NCBI RefSeq assembly: GCF_000385925.1
Contig: NC_021175.1
Coordinates: 146,501 to 210,500 of the forward strand
Source of the DNA: Streptococcus cristatus AS 1.3089
GTDB lineage: Bacteria; Bacillota; Bacilli; Lactobacillales; Streptococcaceae
Direction of reading: 5' to 3'
DNA: 64,000 bases
The position numbers and the translations under genes are program-made. Positions within the stretch are counted from its first letter, which is position 1; each line of letters begins with the position of its first letter. Below are positions 36,706 through 45,877 of this stretch, piece after piece. Below the pieces are notes generated by a model that saw nothing but the letters and a program-made list of their open reading frames with translations, searched no databases and had not been told where the DNA came from.

Positions 36706-37295
36706 ATGAGTTGGATTCTTGCCTTGTATGTCACCTTGATGCCGGTCATTCTGGCTGGGGTTCTCAATATGATCTTTTGCAAGTCTTCACTGCTAGAGGC
36801 GGCATACCGACCCATGGATAGCGGCTTGGTTTTGAAAGATGGAAAGCGACTGTTCGGAGCTAACAAGACCTGGAAAGGTTTCTTTGGCATGATTGTCTGG
36901 GGAGCTTTGGCTCAGCTCCTTTGGGGCTTGCTCTTGAAGAGTATTCCTACCCTAGAGAAACTGCACCTGGTCTATGCTTTCTACGAAAATACTGTGCTCT
37001 TTAATCTGGTGCTTGGGGCTCTTTTGGGGCTGGCTTATGTTTTGTTTGAGCTGCCCAATAGCTTCATCAAGCGCCGTTTGGAGATCAGAGAGGGCAAGAC
37101 GGCGGAAAATGGCTGGAAATGGATTTTTATTGGATAGACCAGATTGATTCCCTGATTGGTTGTATCATTTTCTTGCTTTTCTATATCCCTCTGTCTTGGC
37201 AGCAGATGCTGGGCATACTCATCCTAGGGGCGGGTACGCATCTAGGAGTCAATCGTCTGCTCTACTGGGCCAAGCTTAGAAAAAACCGTATGTGA
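36706..37295 (+). pseudogene. CDP-archaeol synthase-like (CarS) protein, frameshifted
   Basis: A membrane protein that would have about 196 residues. It carries the family pattern of CarS/DUF46 cytidylyltransferases: KRLFGANKTWKGFFGM near residue 48 and, near the end, ELPNSFIKRRLEI followed by DQIDSLIG. The frame breaks at 37124-37128: with six T instead of five, WIF continues as YWIDQIDSLIG to a stop at 37293-37295, one base before the next gene. CarS activates a lipid phosphate with CTP. Since the remainder stays open and conserved, I expect the gene is intact in nature and the missing T may be a read error. Confidence 0.75.
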
Positions 37296-37296
37296 G

Positions 37297-39804
37297 ATGG
37301 AAGTTATGACGAAAGAACTATGGCTGGAAAAAGAGCCTTCGGCCGTCTATGGCGGTAAAATCAATCAGTTAATAAACCTCTATCAGCTGGGGCTTTCGGT
37401 TCCTAGAGCCTTGATTTTGCCAGCAGATCAAGTCATGTCTTGGCTAAGAGCGGCTCTGCCAGAATACTCAAAACAGGGACTTGAAAAGTTAATAAACCTG
37501 GGCAAAGAGGATATTGCGGAGCGTTTGCAGCAATATCCCTTGGATTCAGCTTGGCTACAGGAGTTGGCAGCTTTTTGTCAGGAAAATCAAGCTTATATCG
37601 TTCGCAGTAGTGCCCTTTTAGAAGACGGACAGGCTATGTCATTTGCCGGCCAGTATGATTCGATTGGCAATTGCCGGACACTGTCAGAAATCGAGCAGGG
37701 TATTCGTTCTTGTCTGCTTTCCCTCTTTAATCCAGAAGCCTTGGCCTACTGGCAGCGCCAGGGTCTGGCTGATAAGGATTTTGCTATGGCGGTGCTGATT
37801 CAGGAGCAGATAGAGCCTGATTTCAGCGGTGTCTGCTTTTCCCTAGATGTGGCGACTAATCAGGACCAGACCATGCTTTTGGAGTATGTGGAAGGCTCGG
37901 CTGAGAGCTTGGTTAGTGGTCAAGTCAATCCTGAGCGCCTGACACTTCCTTGGTACAAGCCAGACTGGATCCAGTTTGAAGAGCTTGAAATCCCTCTGGC
38001 CGTCTTGCAGAAACTGCACGCGCAAGTTTTGCAGATTGTGGCGTATTTTGGTCGGCCGATGGATATCGAGTGGTGTGCTGTCCAAGAGCAAGTCTGTCTG
38101 CTGCAGGCTCGGCCTATCACGACAGTACCAACTAAAATTGACAGTGGTCGCTGGACGACGGCGAATTTTCGGGATGGAGGAGTGGCGGCTCAGCCTTGTC
38201 CAAATCTCATGTGGAGCCTTTATCGCCATTCTTGGCAAGAGGCACTCTCCAGCTTTTTGCTGGCTATTGGCCTAGAGCCTGAAGGTGTGATGCCACCGCT
38301 GATGCGCCTGCATTATGCTCGGCCCTTCTGGAACTTAGGTGTGGTTAAGCAAGGTATGGAACAGATTCCGGGCTATATTGAGCGAGACTTTGATGATGAG
38401 CTGGGAGTTAATAAAGACTACCAAGGCCAAGGTTTTACCAGCAAATTAAGTCCAGCCTTGCTCTTGAATTTCCTGCGAGTAGCCTTGAAAACGCAAAAGG
38501 TAACTAAGACTTTTCTGCATCATGCGCCAGACAAGCTGCAAGAGCTGCGCCAGCAATTTAACCGTCTTCATCAAGAAATACGAGAACTGAACGACCAAAG
38601 CCCGCTGCAGCAGGTCGAGAGCCTTTGGCAGTTAGTGCTAAATCAGGCTTATTTAGACAGTGAGGGAACTTATTTCTGGCAGGCCTACATCAATACGGTC
38701 CAGCTGTCCATGAAAAAGACCAGTCTCCTCAAATGGCTGACGGTTGATGAATTTTTCCAACTGATAGCTAAGTTGGGAAATGTTTCGCATACCAAGCCTT
38801 TGGCTAAAATGTTGGAAGCTGCGGATCTTGTTTTGGCAGACGAGAAACTGACAGACGATTGGTTGGAGCTATCGGTGGAAGAATTGCAGGAACTGGCTGC
38901 ACAATATCCTGAGCGAGCAGATTTTATCAAGATTCAGGATTTCCAAAAGGATTTTGGCTATCACTCGGCACGGGAGCTGGACTTGCGAGTAGCTAGTTAT
39001 GAAGAAGATGCTCATCAGGTTATGACAGCGGTCCAGCAGTTGATTGCTGATTCAGCTTACTACCAAGCGGCCAAATCTTCTCTCAGTCCTGGCTCAAAGT
39101 CTGAGCTGGATTTGGCTCGTCTATCTCGAGCCAAGCAGAAAAAGATAGAAAAAATCAGTCAAGACCTGCGGAACTTGCTCTGGTGGCGAGAGGAGTTCAA
39201 GGATATTTCCACGTGCTATTACCACCTCATTCGTCAGATTAGCCTAAAACTCGGTCGAGCTTATGAAAAGCGAGGCTTTCTGAAAAATGAACAAGATATT
39301 TTTTACATTAAGAAAGAAAGTCTGATTGCCTTTATGGAAGGGCAAAAGACTGCTGACCAGTTGCAAGAAGAAGCAGCAGATAATCGGCATTATTGCCAGG
39401 CCTATCGGAATTTTGAGCCAGTGGGGGATTTGACCGACAAAGAGATGAGCCTGGAAGAGGTGGCCCATGAGAGTCAGGCTCTGTTGACGGGAATGCCAGC
39501 CAGCAGCGGTCAGGTAACCGGTCGGGTTAGAGTTCTCTTGGATTTGGCGGATATTGAGACAATTGAACCGGGAGACATCCTTGTCACTCGCTATACAGAT
39601 ACTGGCTGGAGCTATGTTTTCGGTATTCTAGGTGGTCTTGTAACAGAGTATGGTGGAGTTCTCTGCCATGCCTCCATTGTCGCTCGGGAATGTGGGATTC
39701 CAGCTCTGGTCTGCGCCAAGAATGCAACTCAGCTGCTAAAAACTGGCATGCTGGTTACTTTAGATGGAAGAAGAGGAGAAATAAGAATTCATGAAGAAGA
39801 ATGA
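37297..39804 (+). CDS. PEP-synthase-like phosphotransferase A
   Basis: An 835-residue protein built like rifampicin phosphotransferase: an N-terminal PPDK/PEP-synthase ATP-binding domain (about 10-280; VRSSALLEDGQAMSFAGQYDS, ending LLQARPIT), a long helical middle (about 285-720) and a C-terminal swivelling phosphohistidine domain with H791 in CHASIVARECGIPA. The PEP/pyruvate barrel is absent, so it should pass phosphate from ATP to some hydroxyl compound. The start at 37297 lies one base after the preceding stop; 37306 is an alternative. It overlaps pssA by 14 bases. The acceptor is unknown; given the neighbours, a lipid alcohol or head-group precursor is my inference. Confidence 0.82.
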   Translation: MEVMTKELWLEKEPSAVYGGKINQLINLYQLGLSVPRALILPADQVMSWLRAALPEYSKQGLEKLINLGKEDIAERLQQYPLDSAWLQELAAFCQENQAYIVRSSALLEDGQAMSFAGQYDSIGNCRTLSEIEQGIRSCLLSLFNPEALAYWQRQGLADKDFAMAVLIQEQIEPDFSGVCFSLDVATNQDQTMLLEYVEGSAESLVSGQVNPERLTLPWYKPDWIQFEELEIPLAVLQKLHAQVLQIVAYFGRPMDIEWCAVQEQVCLLQARPITTVPTKIDSGRWTTANFRDGGVAAQPCPNLMWSLYRHSWQEALSSFLLAIGLEPEGVMPPLMRLHYARPFWNLGVVKQGMEQIPGYIERDFDDELGVNKDYQGQGFTSKLSPALLLNFLRVALKTQKVTKTFLHHAPDKLQELRQQFNRLHQEIRELNDQSPLQQVESLWQLVLNQAYLDSEGTYFWQAYINTVQLSMKKTSLLKWLTVDEFFQLIAKLGNVSHTKPLAKMLEAADLVLADEKLTDDWLELSVEELQELAAQYPERADFIKIQDFQKDFGYHSARELDLRVASYEEDAHQVMTAVQQLIADSAYYQAAKSSLSPGSKSELDLARLSRAKQKKIEKISQDLRNLLWWREEFKDISTCYYHLIRQISLKLGRAYEKRGFLKNEQDIFYIKKESLIAFMEGQKTADQLQEEAADNRHYCQAYRNFEPVGDLTDKEMSLEEVAHESQALLTGMPASSGQVTGRVRVLLDLADIETIEPGDILVTRYTDTGWSYVFGILGGLVTEYGGVLCHASIVARECGIPALVCAKNATQLLKTGMLVTLDGRRGEIRIHEEE

Positions 39805-40423
39805 ACCTTTGTTTATCGGTGAATACGATAAATCCGTTATCCTGACCTATACGGGCGCTGCTTTTGCATTGTTGGCAGTCTATGCCATCATTCAGTCCCA
39901 GCTGCGGCTAGCCATGATGGCCTTTATCGTTAGCGGTATCTGCGACCTCTTTGATGGTGTGGTGGCGCGGCGGATGAAGCGGACTGAAAGTCAGAAACGA
40001 TTTGGCATTGAGATTGATTCGCTCTGCGATATGATTAGCTTTGCAGCTCTTCCGGCTGTGCTCCTCATGACCCAGCTGCCCTTGGGAGCGGTCAATATCA
40101 TCTTGGCTGTCCTCTATGTCTTGGCTGCGGTTACGCGCTTGGCTCATTTTAATCGCTTGGCCAAGCATGATGAAGGATCTGACTCTTATTTTGTCGGCTT
40201 GCCCGTGACCTACAGCGCCCTATTTTTCCCATTTACCTATCTGGTCTGTCAATGGCTGGCGCCTGGTTTCTTTGCTTGGGTGTGGCTGGGCTTGTCTCTT
40301 TTGCTGACCTTCCTATTTGTCTACAACTGCCGGATTCCCAAACCGAATAAGCTGGCCTACCTGGCCTTTGCGATTCTGGCTGTTGCAAGCCTGATTGGTC
40401 TGGGGGGTCTTCCTCATGGTTAA
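39791..40423 (+). CDS. pssA: CDP-alcohol phosphatidyltransferase, PssA-like
   Basis: A 210-residue membrane enzyme with about six helices and the complete CDP-alcohol phosphotransferase motif DG..AR........G...D...D, seen here as DGVVARRMKRTESQKRFG then IEIDSLCD. The sequence before it (SGICDLF) and the following FAALPAVLL are typical of the serine-type branch, which makes phosphatidylserine, or archaetidylserine in archaea. A Psd-like gene directly downstream supports serine as the acceptor. It overlaps both neighbours. Confidence 0.83.
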   Translation: MKKNEPLFIGEYDKSVILTYTGAAFALLAVYAIIQSQLRLAMMAFIVSGICDLFDGVVARRMKRTESQKRFGIEIDSLCDMISFAALPAVLLMTQLPLGAVNIILAVLYVLAAVTRLAHFNRLAKHDEGSDSYFVGLPVTYSALFFPFTYLVCQWLAPGFFAWVWLGLSLLLTFLFVYNCRIPKPNKLAYLAFAILAVASLIGLGGLPHG

Positions 40424-41288
40424 GGTCTATCAGAGAAGGACTGGCCAAGTACAGGAACCGATAGAATACAAGGCGGGTCTGTTAGACAAGCTTTATGGTA
40501 CTGCTTGGGGTCGCTTCTTATTGCCTATCTTGACCCGACCTAGTCTGTCTTATCTGCTGACTTTGAAAGACTACACTCCTTTTTCTCGCAAGAAATTAGC
40601 AGCTTTTGTGGAAACTTATCAGCTGAATCTGGCTGACTATGAAGATGGGCCCTATCCTAGCTTTGCGGCTTTCTTCAAGCGAAAAATCAAGCCTGATCTG
40701 CGTCCAGTCTGCCCTAACAGTCAAGTACTGGCAGTTGCGGATGCTAAGTTGGAGGCTTTTACCGTTAGTCAGGACTTGCAGCTGACAATTAAGGGGCAGA
40801 TTTATAGTCTAGCTGACTTATTGATGGATGAAGAGTTGGCTCAGCTATTTAGAGGCGGAACAGCGCTGGTTTATCGACTGGGAGTGGAAGACCTGCACCG
40901 CTATCTGGCAGCTGAATCGGGCAGAATTACCCGAAGACGAAAAATTAAAGGCCGCCTGCATACGGTCAGACAGGTAGCCCAGAAGCGGCGCTTGATTTAC
41001 AAGGAGAATAAAAGAAAATACTGTCTTTTAGATACCGAGCTAGGGCCAGTCTTGCAGATGGAAGTAGGGGCGCTCTTGGTCGGCAGAATATACAATCACA
41101 ATCGGGACCATTTGGTCAGGGGACAGGAGAAGGGCTGCTTTGGTCTGGGCGGTTCAACCATTCTTGTCCTCTACCCGGCAGACACGATTCGCTTGGATCA
41201 GGATATCCTGACTTACTCAGACCTTGGAATAGAAACCCAGATTCAAATGGGTGAAAAGATTGGAGAAAAGCTATGTTTAAACGATTAG
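40416..41288 (+). CDS. psd: Phosphatidylserine decarboxylase-like enzyme
   Basis: A 290-residue member of the Psd family, which turns serine lipids into ethanolamine lipids. The pattern LHRYLAAESGRI corresponds to the usual HRFHxPxxG segment, and the end carries the self-cleavage site GGST in KGCFGLGGSTILVLYP, which produces the pyruvoyl cofactor. The N-terminal part (FFKRKIKPDLRPV) also fits the family. I chose ATG 40416, which overlaps the pssA end by eight bases. Most streptococci are not known for making phosphatidylethanolamine this way, so the gene is noteworthy. Confidence 0.85.
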   Translation: MVKVYQRRTGQVQEPIEYKAGLLDKLYGTAWGRFLLPILTRPSLSYLLTLKDYTPFSRKKLAAFVETYQLNLADYEDGPYPSFAAFFKRKIKPDLRPVCPNSQVLAVADAKLEAFTVSQDLQLTIKGQIYSLADLLMDEELAQLFRGGTALVYRLGVEDLHRYLAAESGRITRRRKIKGRLHTVRQVAQKRRLIYKENKRKYCLLDTELGPVLQMEVGALLVGRIYNHNRDHLVRGQEKGCFGLGGSTILVLYPADTIRLDQDILTYSDLGIETQIQMGEKIGEKLCLND

Positions 41289-42172
41289 CCGTTTATTATA
41301 AGGAAATGTTCCCTTTGTTGCCGCGCTTTTTTGTGGCTGCCATCATGTTTTTTGAGATTTATTTTGTCCTCTTGCTCAATGACGGAGTGACCACCTTTCA
41401 CTTTGACCATCAGGAGTTGATTGGGATTTTTACCATTTTTGTCTTTCTGATGATTCTGCGGATTGCGGATGATTTCAAGGACTATGAGACTGATAGACGC
41501 CTCTTTCCTCATCGGGCTCTGCCATCTGGACGAGTGAAAAAGAAGGACTTAGCTATTGCCCTCAGCTTTATCGTAGCTGTCTCTGTACTTCTCAATATCC
41601 TCTTTATGAACAATATCGGCTGGTTCCTCTTCCTCTATATCTACGGGACCCTCATGTCCTTCTGGTTCTTCAAGCGTGACAAGATTCAAAATTCCTTGCC
41701 GTTAGCTCTGGTGACCCATAATCCGGTCATGATGATTTTGAATCTCTATACCATCTCTTTTGTCTGCTACAAGTACAATCTGCCTCTCTTGTCCCTACCG
41801 ACCGTCTTGCTGGCCTTTACCATGTATTTCCCAAGTCTGATCTGGGAAGTCTGCCGCAAGATTCGGGCGCCAAAAGACGAGACCGAGTATGTGACTTATT
41901 CTATGCTTTTTGGCTACAAAAAAGCTACTCGCTTTATCGAGGTGGTGACGCTGCTGGATATCTTGACCAATTTTGCTCTCCTCTGGAATATTTCCCATAT
42001 CGGAGTGGTAGTCTTGGTGCTGAATGTCATCTGGATGACTGTCCAGTTTGAGCAGTTTATCAAGGATCCGACTCGCTTTAATATCCGGGAGCGGGTGGAG
42101 CGTTATACTTATATCACGGAGACGACCATGGTTCTGTCCGTTGCTGTTTATCTCTTGATGGGGGTGCTTTGA
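41273..42172 (+). CDS. UbiA-family prenyltransferase
   Basis: A 299-residue membrane protein with about eight helices. The first prenyl-diphosphate motif is the acidic RIADDFKDYETDRR followed by LFPHRALPSGRV, and the second lies in RKIRAPKDETEYVTYS, both typical of UbiA enzymes. These transfer a prenyl chain to an acceptor, for example a quinone ring or, in archaea, geranylgeranylglyceryl phosphate. No quinone genes are nearby; the lipid genes around it point to a lipid acceptor. It overlaps psd by 16 bases and the next gene by one. Confidence 0.83.
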   Translation: MFKRLAVYYKEMFPLLPRFFVAAIMFFEIYFVLLLNDGVTTFHFDHQELIGIFTIFVFLMILRIADDFKDYETDRRLFPHRALPSGRVKKKDLAIALSFIVAVSVLLNILFMNNIGWFLFLYIYGTLMSFWFFKRDKIQNSLPLALVTHNPVMMILNLYTISFVCYKYNLPLLSLPTVLLAFTMYFPSLIWEVCRKIRAPKDETEYVTYSMLFGYKKATRFIEVVTLLDILTNFALLWNISHIGVVVLVLNVIWMTVQFEQFIKDPTRFNIRERVERYTYITETTMVLSVAVYLLMGVL

Positions 42173-44654
42173 TGAAAAGAATCAAGCAGACAGGGCTTGA
42201 CCAGGTCGGAGGCAAGGCCTATCATTTGCTGAAAATGCAGGCTGCTGGTTTGCCGATTCCTGACTTTGCTGTGTTTGCTTTTGACTTTTTTCAAAAATCT
42301 GCCAGCTCTGCTGACTTGGAGCGGATGGAGGAAGCCTATCGGTCTGGAGAGTTGGACTTGTCCCAGCTCAGTCAGCAGCTGCAGGATTGGGCCATAGAGC
42401 AGTTTAGTCAAGAAGATTTGACGGCGGCTGAAAACTGGATTCGGCAGGAGTTTTCTCAGAAAGACTGTCGCTTTGCAGTCCGCTCATCTGCTACCATTGA
42501 GGATGGGAAGGCTTCATCCTTTGCCGGTCAGTTTGAGAGCCAGCTCAATGTGAAGCCAGAGGGGCTTAAAGAAGCTATCCAAGCAACCTTGCTCTCTCTT
42601 TATCAGGAGTCAGCTCTTAGTTATCTATTTGAGCAGGGACTATCTTTGAAGCAAGCGCAGATGATTTGCCTTGTGCAGGTCATGCAGGAGGGAGACTTGT
42701 CTGGGATTTACTTCACAGCTAATCCCAAGGGCATTCTGAACGAGCATATCATTGTCATCGGTCGAGGCTTGGGCAATAAGGTTGTTGAGGATAAGATTCC
42801 TACAACCATGGTTACCCTCCATCCTAAGGACCAGCTCTTTTATACGGAGCAGACGGAGGACTCACCAGACCTATCACAGGAACAACTTGAGAAGTTACAA
42901 GCCTTGGCTAGTCAGGTAAGTCAGCTTTTCGGACCCTATATGGATATGGAGTTCACCTTCGCAAATGATCAACTCTATCTCTTGCAGGCGCGACCTATTA
43001 CCACCTTGCCAGAGGGACAGCAGATTATTCTGGATAACAGCAACATTGTCGAGAGTTATCCAGGCGTTTCCAGTCCTCTGACTATTAGCTTTATCCAAGA
43101 GGCTTATGCCAGCATTTTTCGCAGTCTGGCCCAGCGCTTGGTTGGCAAGGATGCCCCTGAGTTGGCTGCCTATGAAGCCACTTTTCAAAATATGCTGCAG
43201 CCGGTCAATAGCCGAGTCTATTACCAGATTCAGAGTTGGTATCAGCTCTTGCAGCTTCTGCCTTTTTCTAAGAAAATCATCCCTATCTGGCAGGATATGC
43301 TGGGAGTACGAGAGACAGAGGTGCCTCAGATGCCGGTGCACCTGTCTGCTTTCAAACGCTTGCAAATCATGCTCCACATCATTCGAGAGTTTTGGACGGC
43401 ACCCAAGCAAATGCGGCAATTGGAAGAGCAGTTTGCCCAGATTCAGCGCGAATACGAAGCGAGCTTTTCTCCCGACGCAGATGCAGAGACCTTGATTGCC
43501 TTGGTCAGCAAGTTGAAAGAGGATATTCTGGCTCACTGGGACATTACGCTGGTCAATGATTTGTATGCTTTTGTCTATACTGGACTCCTGAAGAAGTCGC
43601 GTCGCGGTGGGGTTGTTCAAGCTGAGATTGCGGGAATCGAGCAGATTGAAAGTATGCGGCCGGCTTTGGCTCTGCAGGCTTTAACAGCTCAGCTAAAAGC
43701 AGAAGAAAATGCAGAGATTAGACAGGCCATGGCAAGTGAAAGTCCAGCAGTCTTTCTAAATCGCCAGCATCCTTTAGTTCAAGAAATAGTCCATTTTATC
43801 CATGAATTTGGTGATCGAGCTCCGGAAGAGTTGAAGTTAGAAACTCCCACCTTCCGAACGCACCCAGAGCGTCTACTTAAGCTCCTGCTGCAAATGTGCC
43901 AGCAAGAGGAGAAGAAGTTGGCTCCTCAGAAACTTGAAGAAGAGGTGCAAAAATCAGGCTGGTGGACGAATTTTCTTCGCAAGCGAGCCATGACTGGTGT
44001 TAAATATCGGGAAAGCTCCCGCTTAAACCGCACACGGATCTATGGCATGATGCGGCAGATTTTCCGAACGCTTGGACAGCAATTAGCCGAGCAAGGGCTG
44101 CTGGCTACGCCTGACGATGTTTTTTACCTGACCAAGGAAGAGTTGTTTGAGCTGACCAGAAAGCCCAGAGATATTAGCGGCTTGATAGCCGAGCGTCGGG
44201 AGAAGTTGGAGGCTGATAAGGAACTGCCAACCTTTAGTCGCTATGTTTTTGCTGGACAGGTCTTTGAGAAATATCTGAAACCGCAAAACCGCACCAGCAG
44301 TCATAATACGGGCACTCAAGCCTTACAAGGGATTGGCTGCTCACCTGGCTGCGTTAAGGCTCAGGTTTTGGTCGTGGAAGATGTGCAGGAGATTGAGTCT
44401 GCTCAGGACCGGATTATCGTGACCAAGATGACCGATCCGGGCTGGGTTTATCTTTTGACCCAAGCCAAGGGTGTCATTGCCGAGCAAGGGTCTTTGCTCT
44501 CGCACACGGCCATTATTTCCCGCGAGTTGGGTATTCCTTCCATTGTCAATGTCAGAGGTGCCTGCAGCCAGCTCAAAACGGTGATTGGATTGAGATGGAT
44601 GGCCTGACTGGCAAGATTCGACTGATCAAGGAGGAAGACCATGCTGGAAATTAA
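42172..44654 (+). CDS. PEP-synthase-like phosphotransferase B, end frameshifted
   Basis: A second rifampicin-phosphotransferase-like protein of about 828 residues: ATP-binding domain (VRSSATIEDGKASSFAGQFES near 105, ending LLQARPIT near 280), helical middle, and phosphohistidine domain with GSLLSHTAIISRELGIP. It resembles protein A in layout but little in its middle, so it may act on a different acceptor. The frame stops early at 44605-44607. One extra G at 44580-44581 restores KTGDWIEMDGLTGKIRLI and a stop at 44652-44654, overlapping the next gene. The catalytic histidine lies before the break, so even the short form might work. Confidence 0.8.
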
Positions 44655-45717
44655 ACCGGTCAAACCCAATACGACAGAGATGGATGATTTTCTAGCCCTG
44701 CCCAAGAAGATTTACCAGCCTGAGCACCTCATGCAGTCAGAAGAGGAAGAACTGGCTCTGATTGAAGGCAGTCACCCGCTGAGTTCTGACTTAGATACCT
44801 ATGCCTTTGTTGGCTATACGGATGGTCAGCCTTGTATTCGAGGCCTCCTGACCTTTTATTCAGATGATGAGGCTGCTTACTTGGGATTTTTCGAGTCGAT
44901 CAATAATCAACAAATTGCATCTGCTTTTATCGATCATTTAGCAGGTTTTGCCCGCAGTCTCGGAGTGATTAAGATAATTGGTCCTGTGCAGGCAAGCTTT
45001 TGGCTGGGTTATCGAATGCAGTTGACTGGAACAGAGGAGCTCCCTTTTACTGGAGAACCTCATAATCCAGACTATTATCCTCAGCTGTGGCAGGCTGCTG
45101 GTTTTGAGCTCAAGGAGCGCTATCTGTCGAATTTTTATCCCAAGGTCAGCAATCAAACTCATCAGGACAAGCTTGCTCATCGCTTTGAGTCTTTTGAAAA
45201 AGCAGGTTTCACCATTCGCTCTCCAAAGAAGCAGGAGTGGGATCAAGCTTCGTTGCAAGTTTTTGAGCTCCTCAATCGCCTCTATCAAGATTTCCCGATT
45301 TATCGGTCAATTTCCAGTCAGCAGTTCAGTCAGATTTTTCAAAAATACCAGTATATTCTTGATTTTTCCATGGTTAAGCTGGCTTATAAGGAGGGCAGGC
45401 TAGCTGGTTTTCTGATTGCCATGCCGGACTATGGCTCTTTGGTTTATCAAAAGCTGACTCCTCTCAACCTAGCCAAGCTTTTCTGGACCAAGCGCTTTGC
45501 CAAACGTTATACGATTATGTATCTAGGAGTAGATGAAGAATTCTTGGGCTTGGGCTCTGCCTTGGCCTATCCGATTTTTAAAGAAGCGCAAAAGCGGCAA
45601 GCCTCGGCTATCGGTGCCCTGATTCACCAAAATACCGTCACGCGCCACTATGCAGCAGAATTGCAAGGGGACAAGCATGAGTACGGCCTCTTTGAGTTGG
45701 ATTTGGGGCTTGGATGA
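44641..45717 (+). CDS. GNAT-like acyltransferase, 358 residues
   Basis: The last gene of the operon, with AAGGAGG before its ATG. Its length and the two separated GNAT-like regions (about 55-130 and 225-345, the second with GVDEEFLGLGSALAYPIF resembling an acetyl-CoA loop) suggest a duplicated GNAT fold, as in large N-acyltransferases. It has no membrane segment. Acylation of an amine, for instance an ethanolamine head group made by the upstream enzymes, is a possible role but only inferred from context. Confidence 0.65.
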   Translation: MLEIKPVKPNTTEMDDFLALPKKIYQPEHLMQSEEEELALIEGSHPLSSDLDTYAFVGYTDGQPCIRGLLTFYSDDEAAYLGFFESINNQQIASAFIDHLAGFARSLGVIKIIGPVQASFWLGYRMQLTGTEELPFTGEPHNPDYYPQLWQAAGFELKERYLSNFYPKVSNQTHQDKLAHRFESFEKAGFTIRSPKKQEWDQASLQVFELLNRLYQDFPIYRSISSQQFSQIFQKYQYILDFSMVKLAYKEGRLAGFLIAMPDYGSLVYQKLTPLNLAKLFWTKRFAKRYTIMYLGVDEEFLGLGSALAYPIFKEAQKRQASAIGALIHQNTVTRHYAAELQGDKHEYGLFELDLGLG

Positions 45718-45726
45718 TCTGTAAAC

Positions 45727-45758
45727 AGTAGGTTCTCTCTCAGGGAATCTGCTTTTTG
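45727..45758 (+). terminator. Terminator of lipid-type operon
   Basis: AGTAGGTTC and GAATCTGCT pair with some GU pairs and are followed by TTTTTGCTTTT. Confidence 0.6.
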
Positions 45759-45831
45759 CTTTTCGCTAAAAACAAAAGCCTTCCTCTCCCTGTCGACAGC
45801 TGAAAGAAAAGTATTTTATAAGGCTAAGGGA

Positions 45832-45860
45832 TTGCAATTTTGAGTAAAATTCAGTAAAAT
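45832..45860 (+). promoter_or_regulatory. Promoter of IgA1 protease gene
   Basis: TTGCAA (45832-45837), 17 bases, TAAAAT (45855-45860). Transcription would start about 10 bases before the ATG at 45878. Confidence 0.65.
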
Positions 45861-45877
45861 TTTTATTAGCTTATTAT

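Noticed and set aside
42895..43620. A 241-codon minus-strand frame inside phosphotransferase B
   Set aside because: It is a shadow of a well-supported ATP-binding and helical protein, without a binding site or family likeness.
36706..45717. The lipid-type operon as a recent foreign island
   Set aside because: Its base composition by eye resembles the neighbouring core genes, no integrase, IS or att-like repeat flanks it, so recent transfer is not supported.
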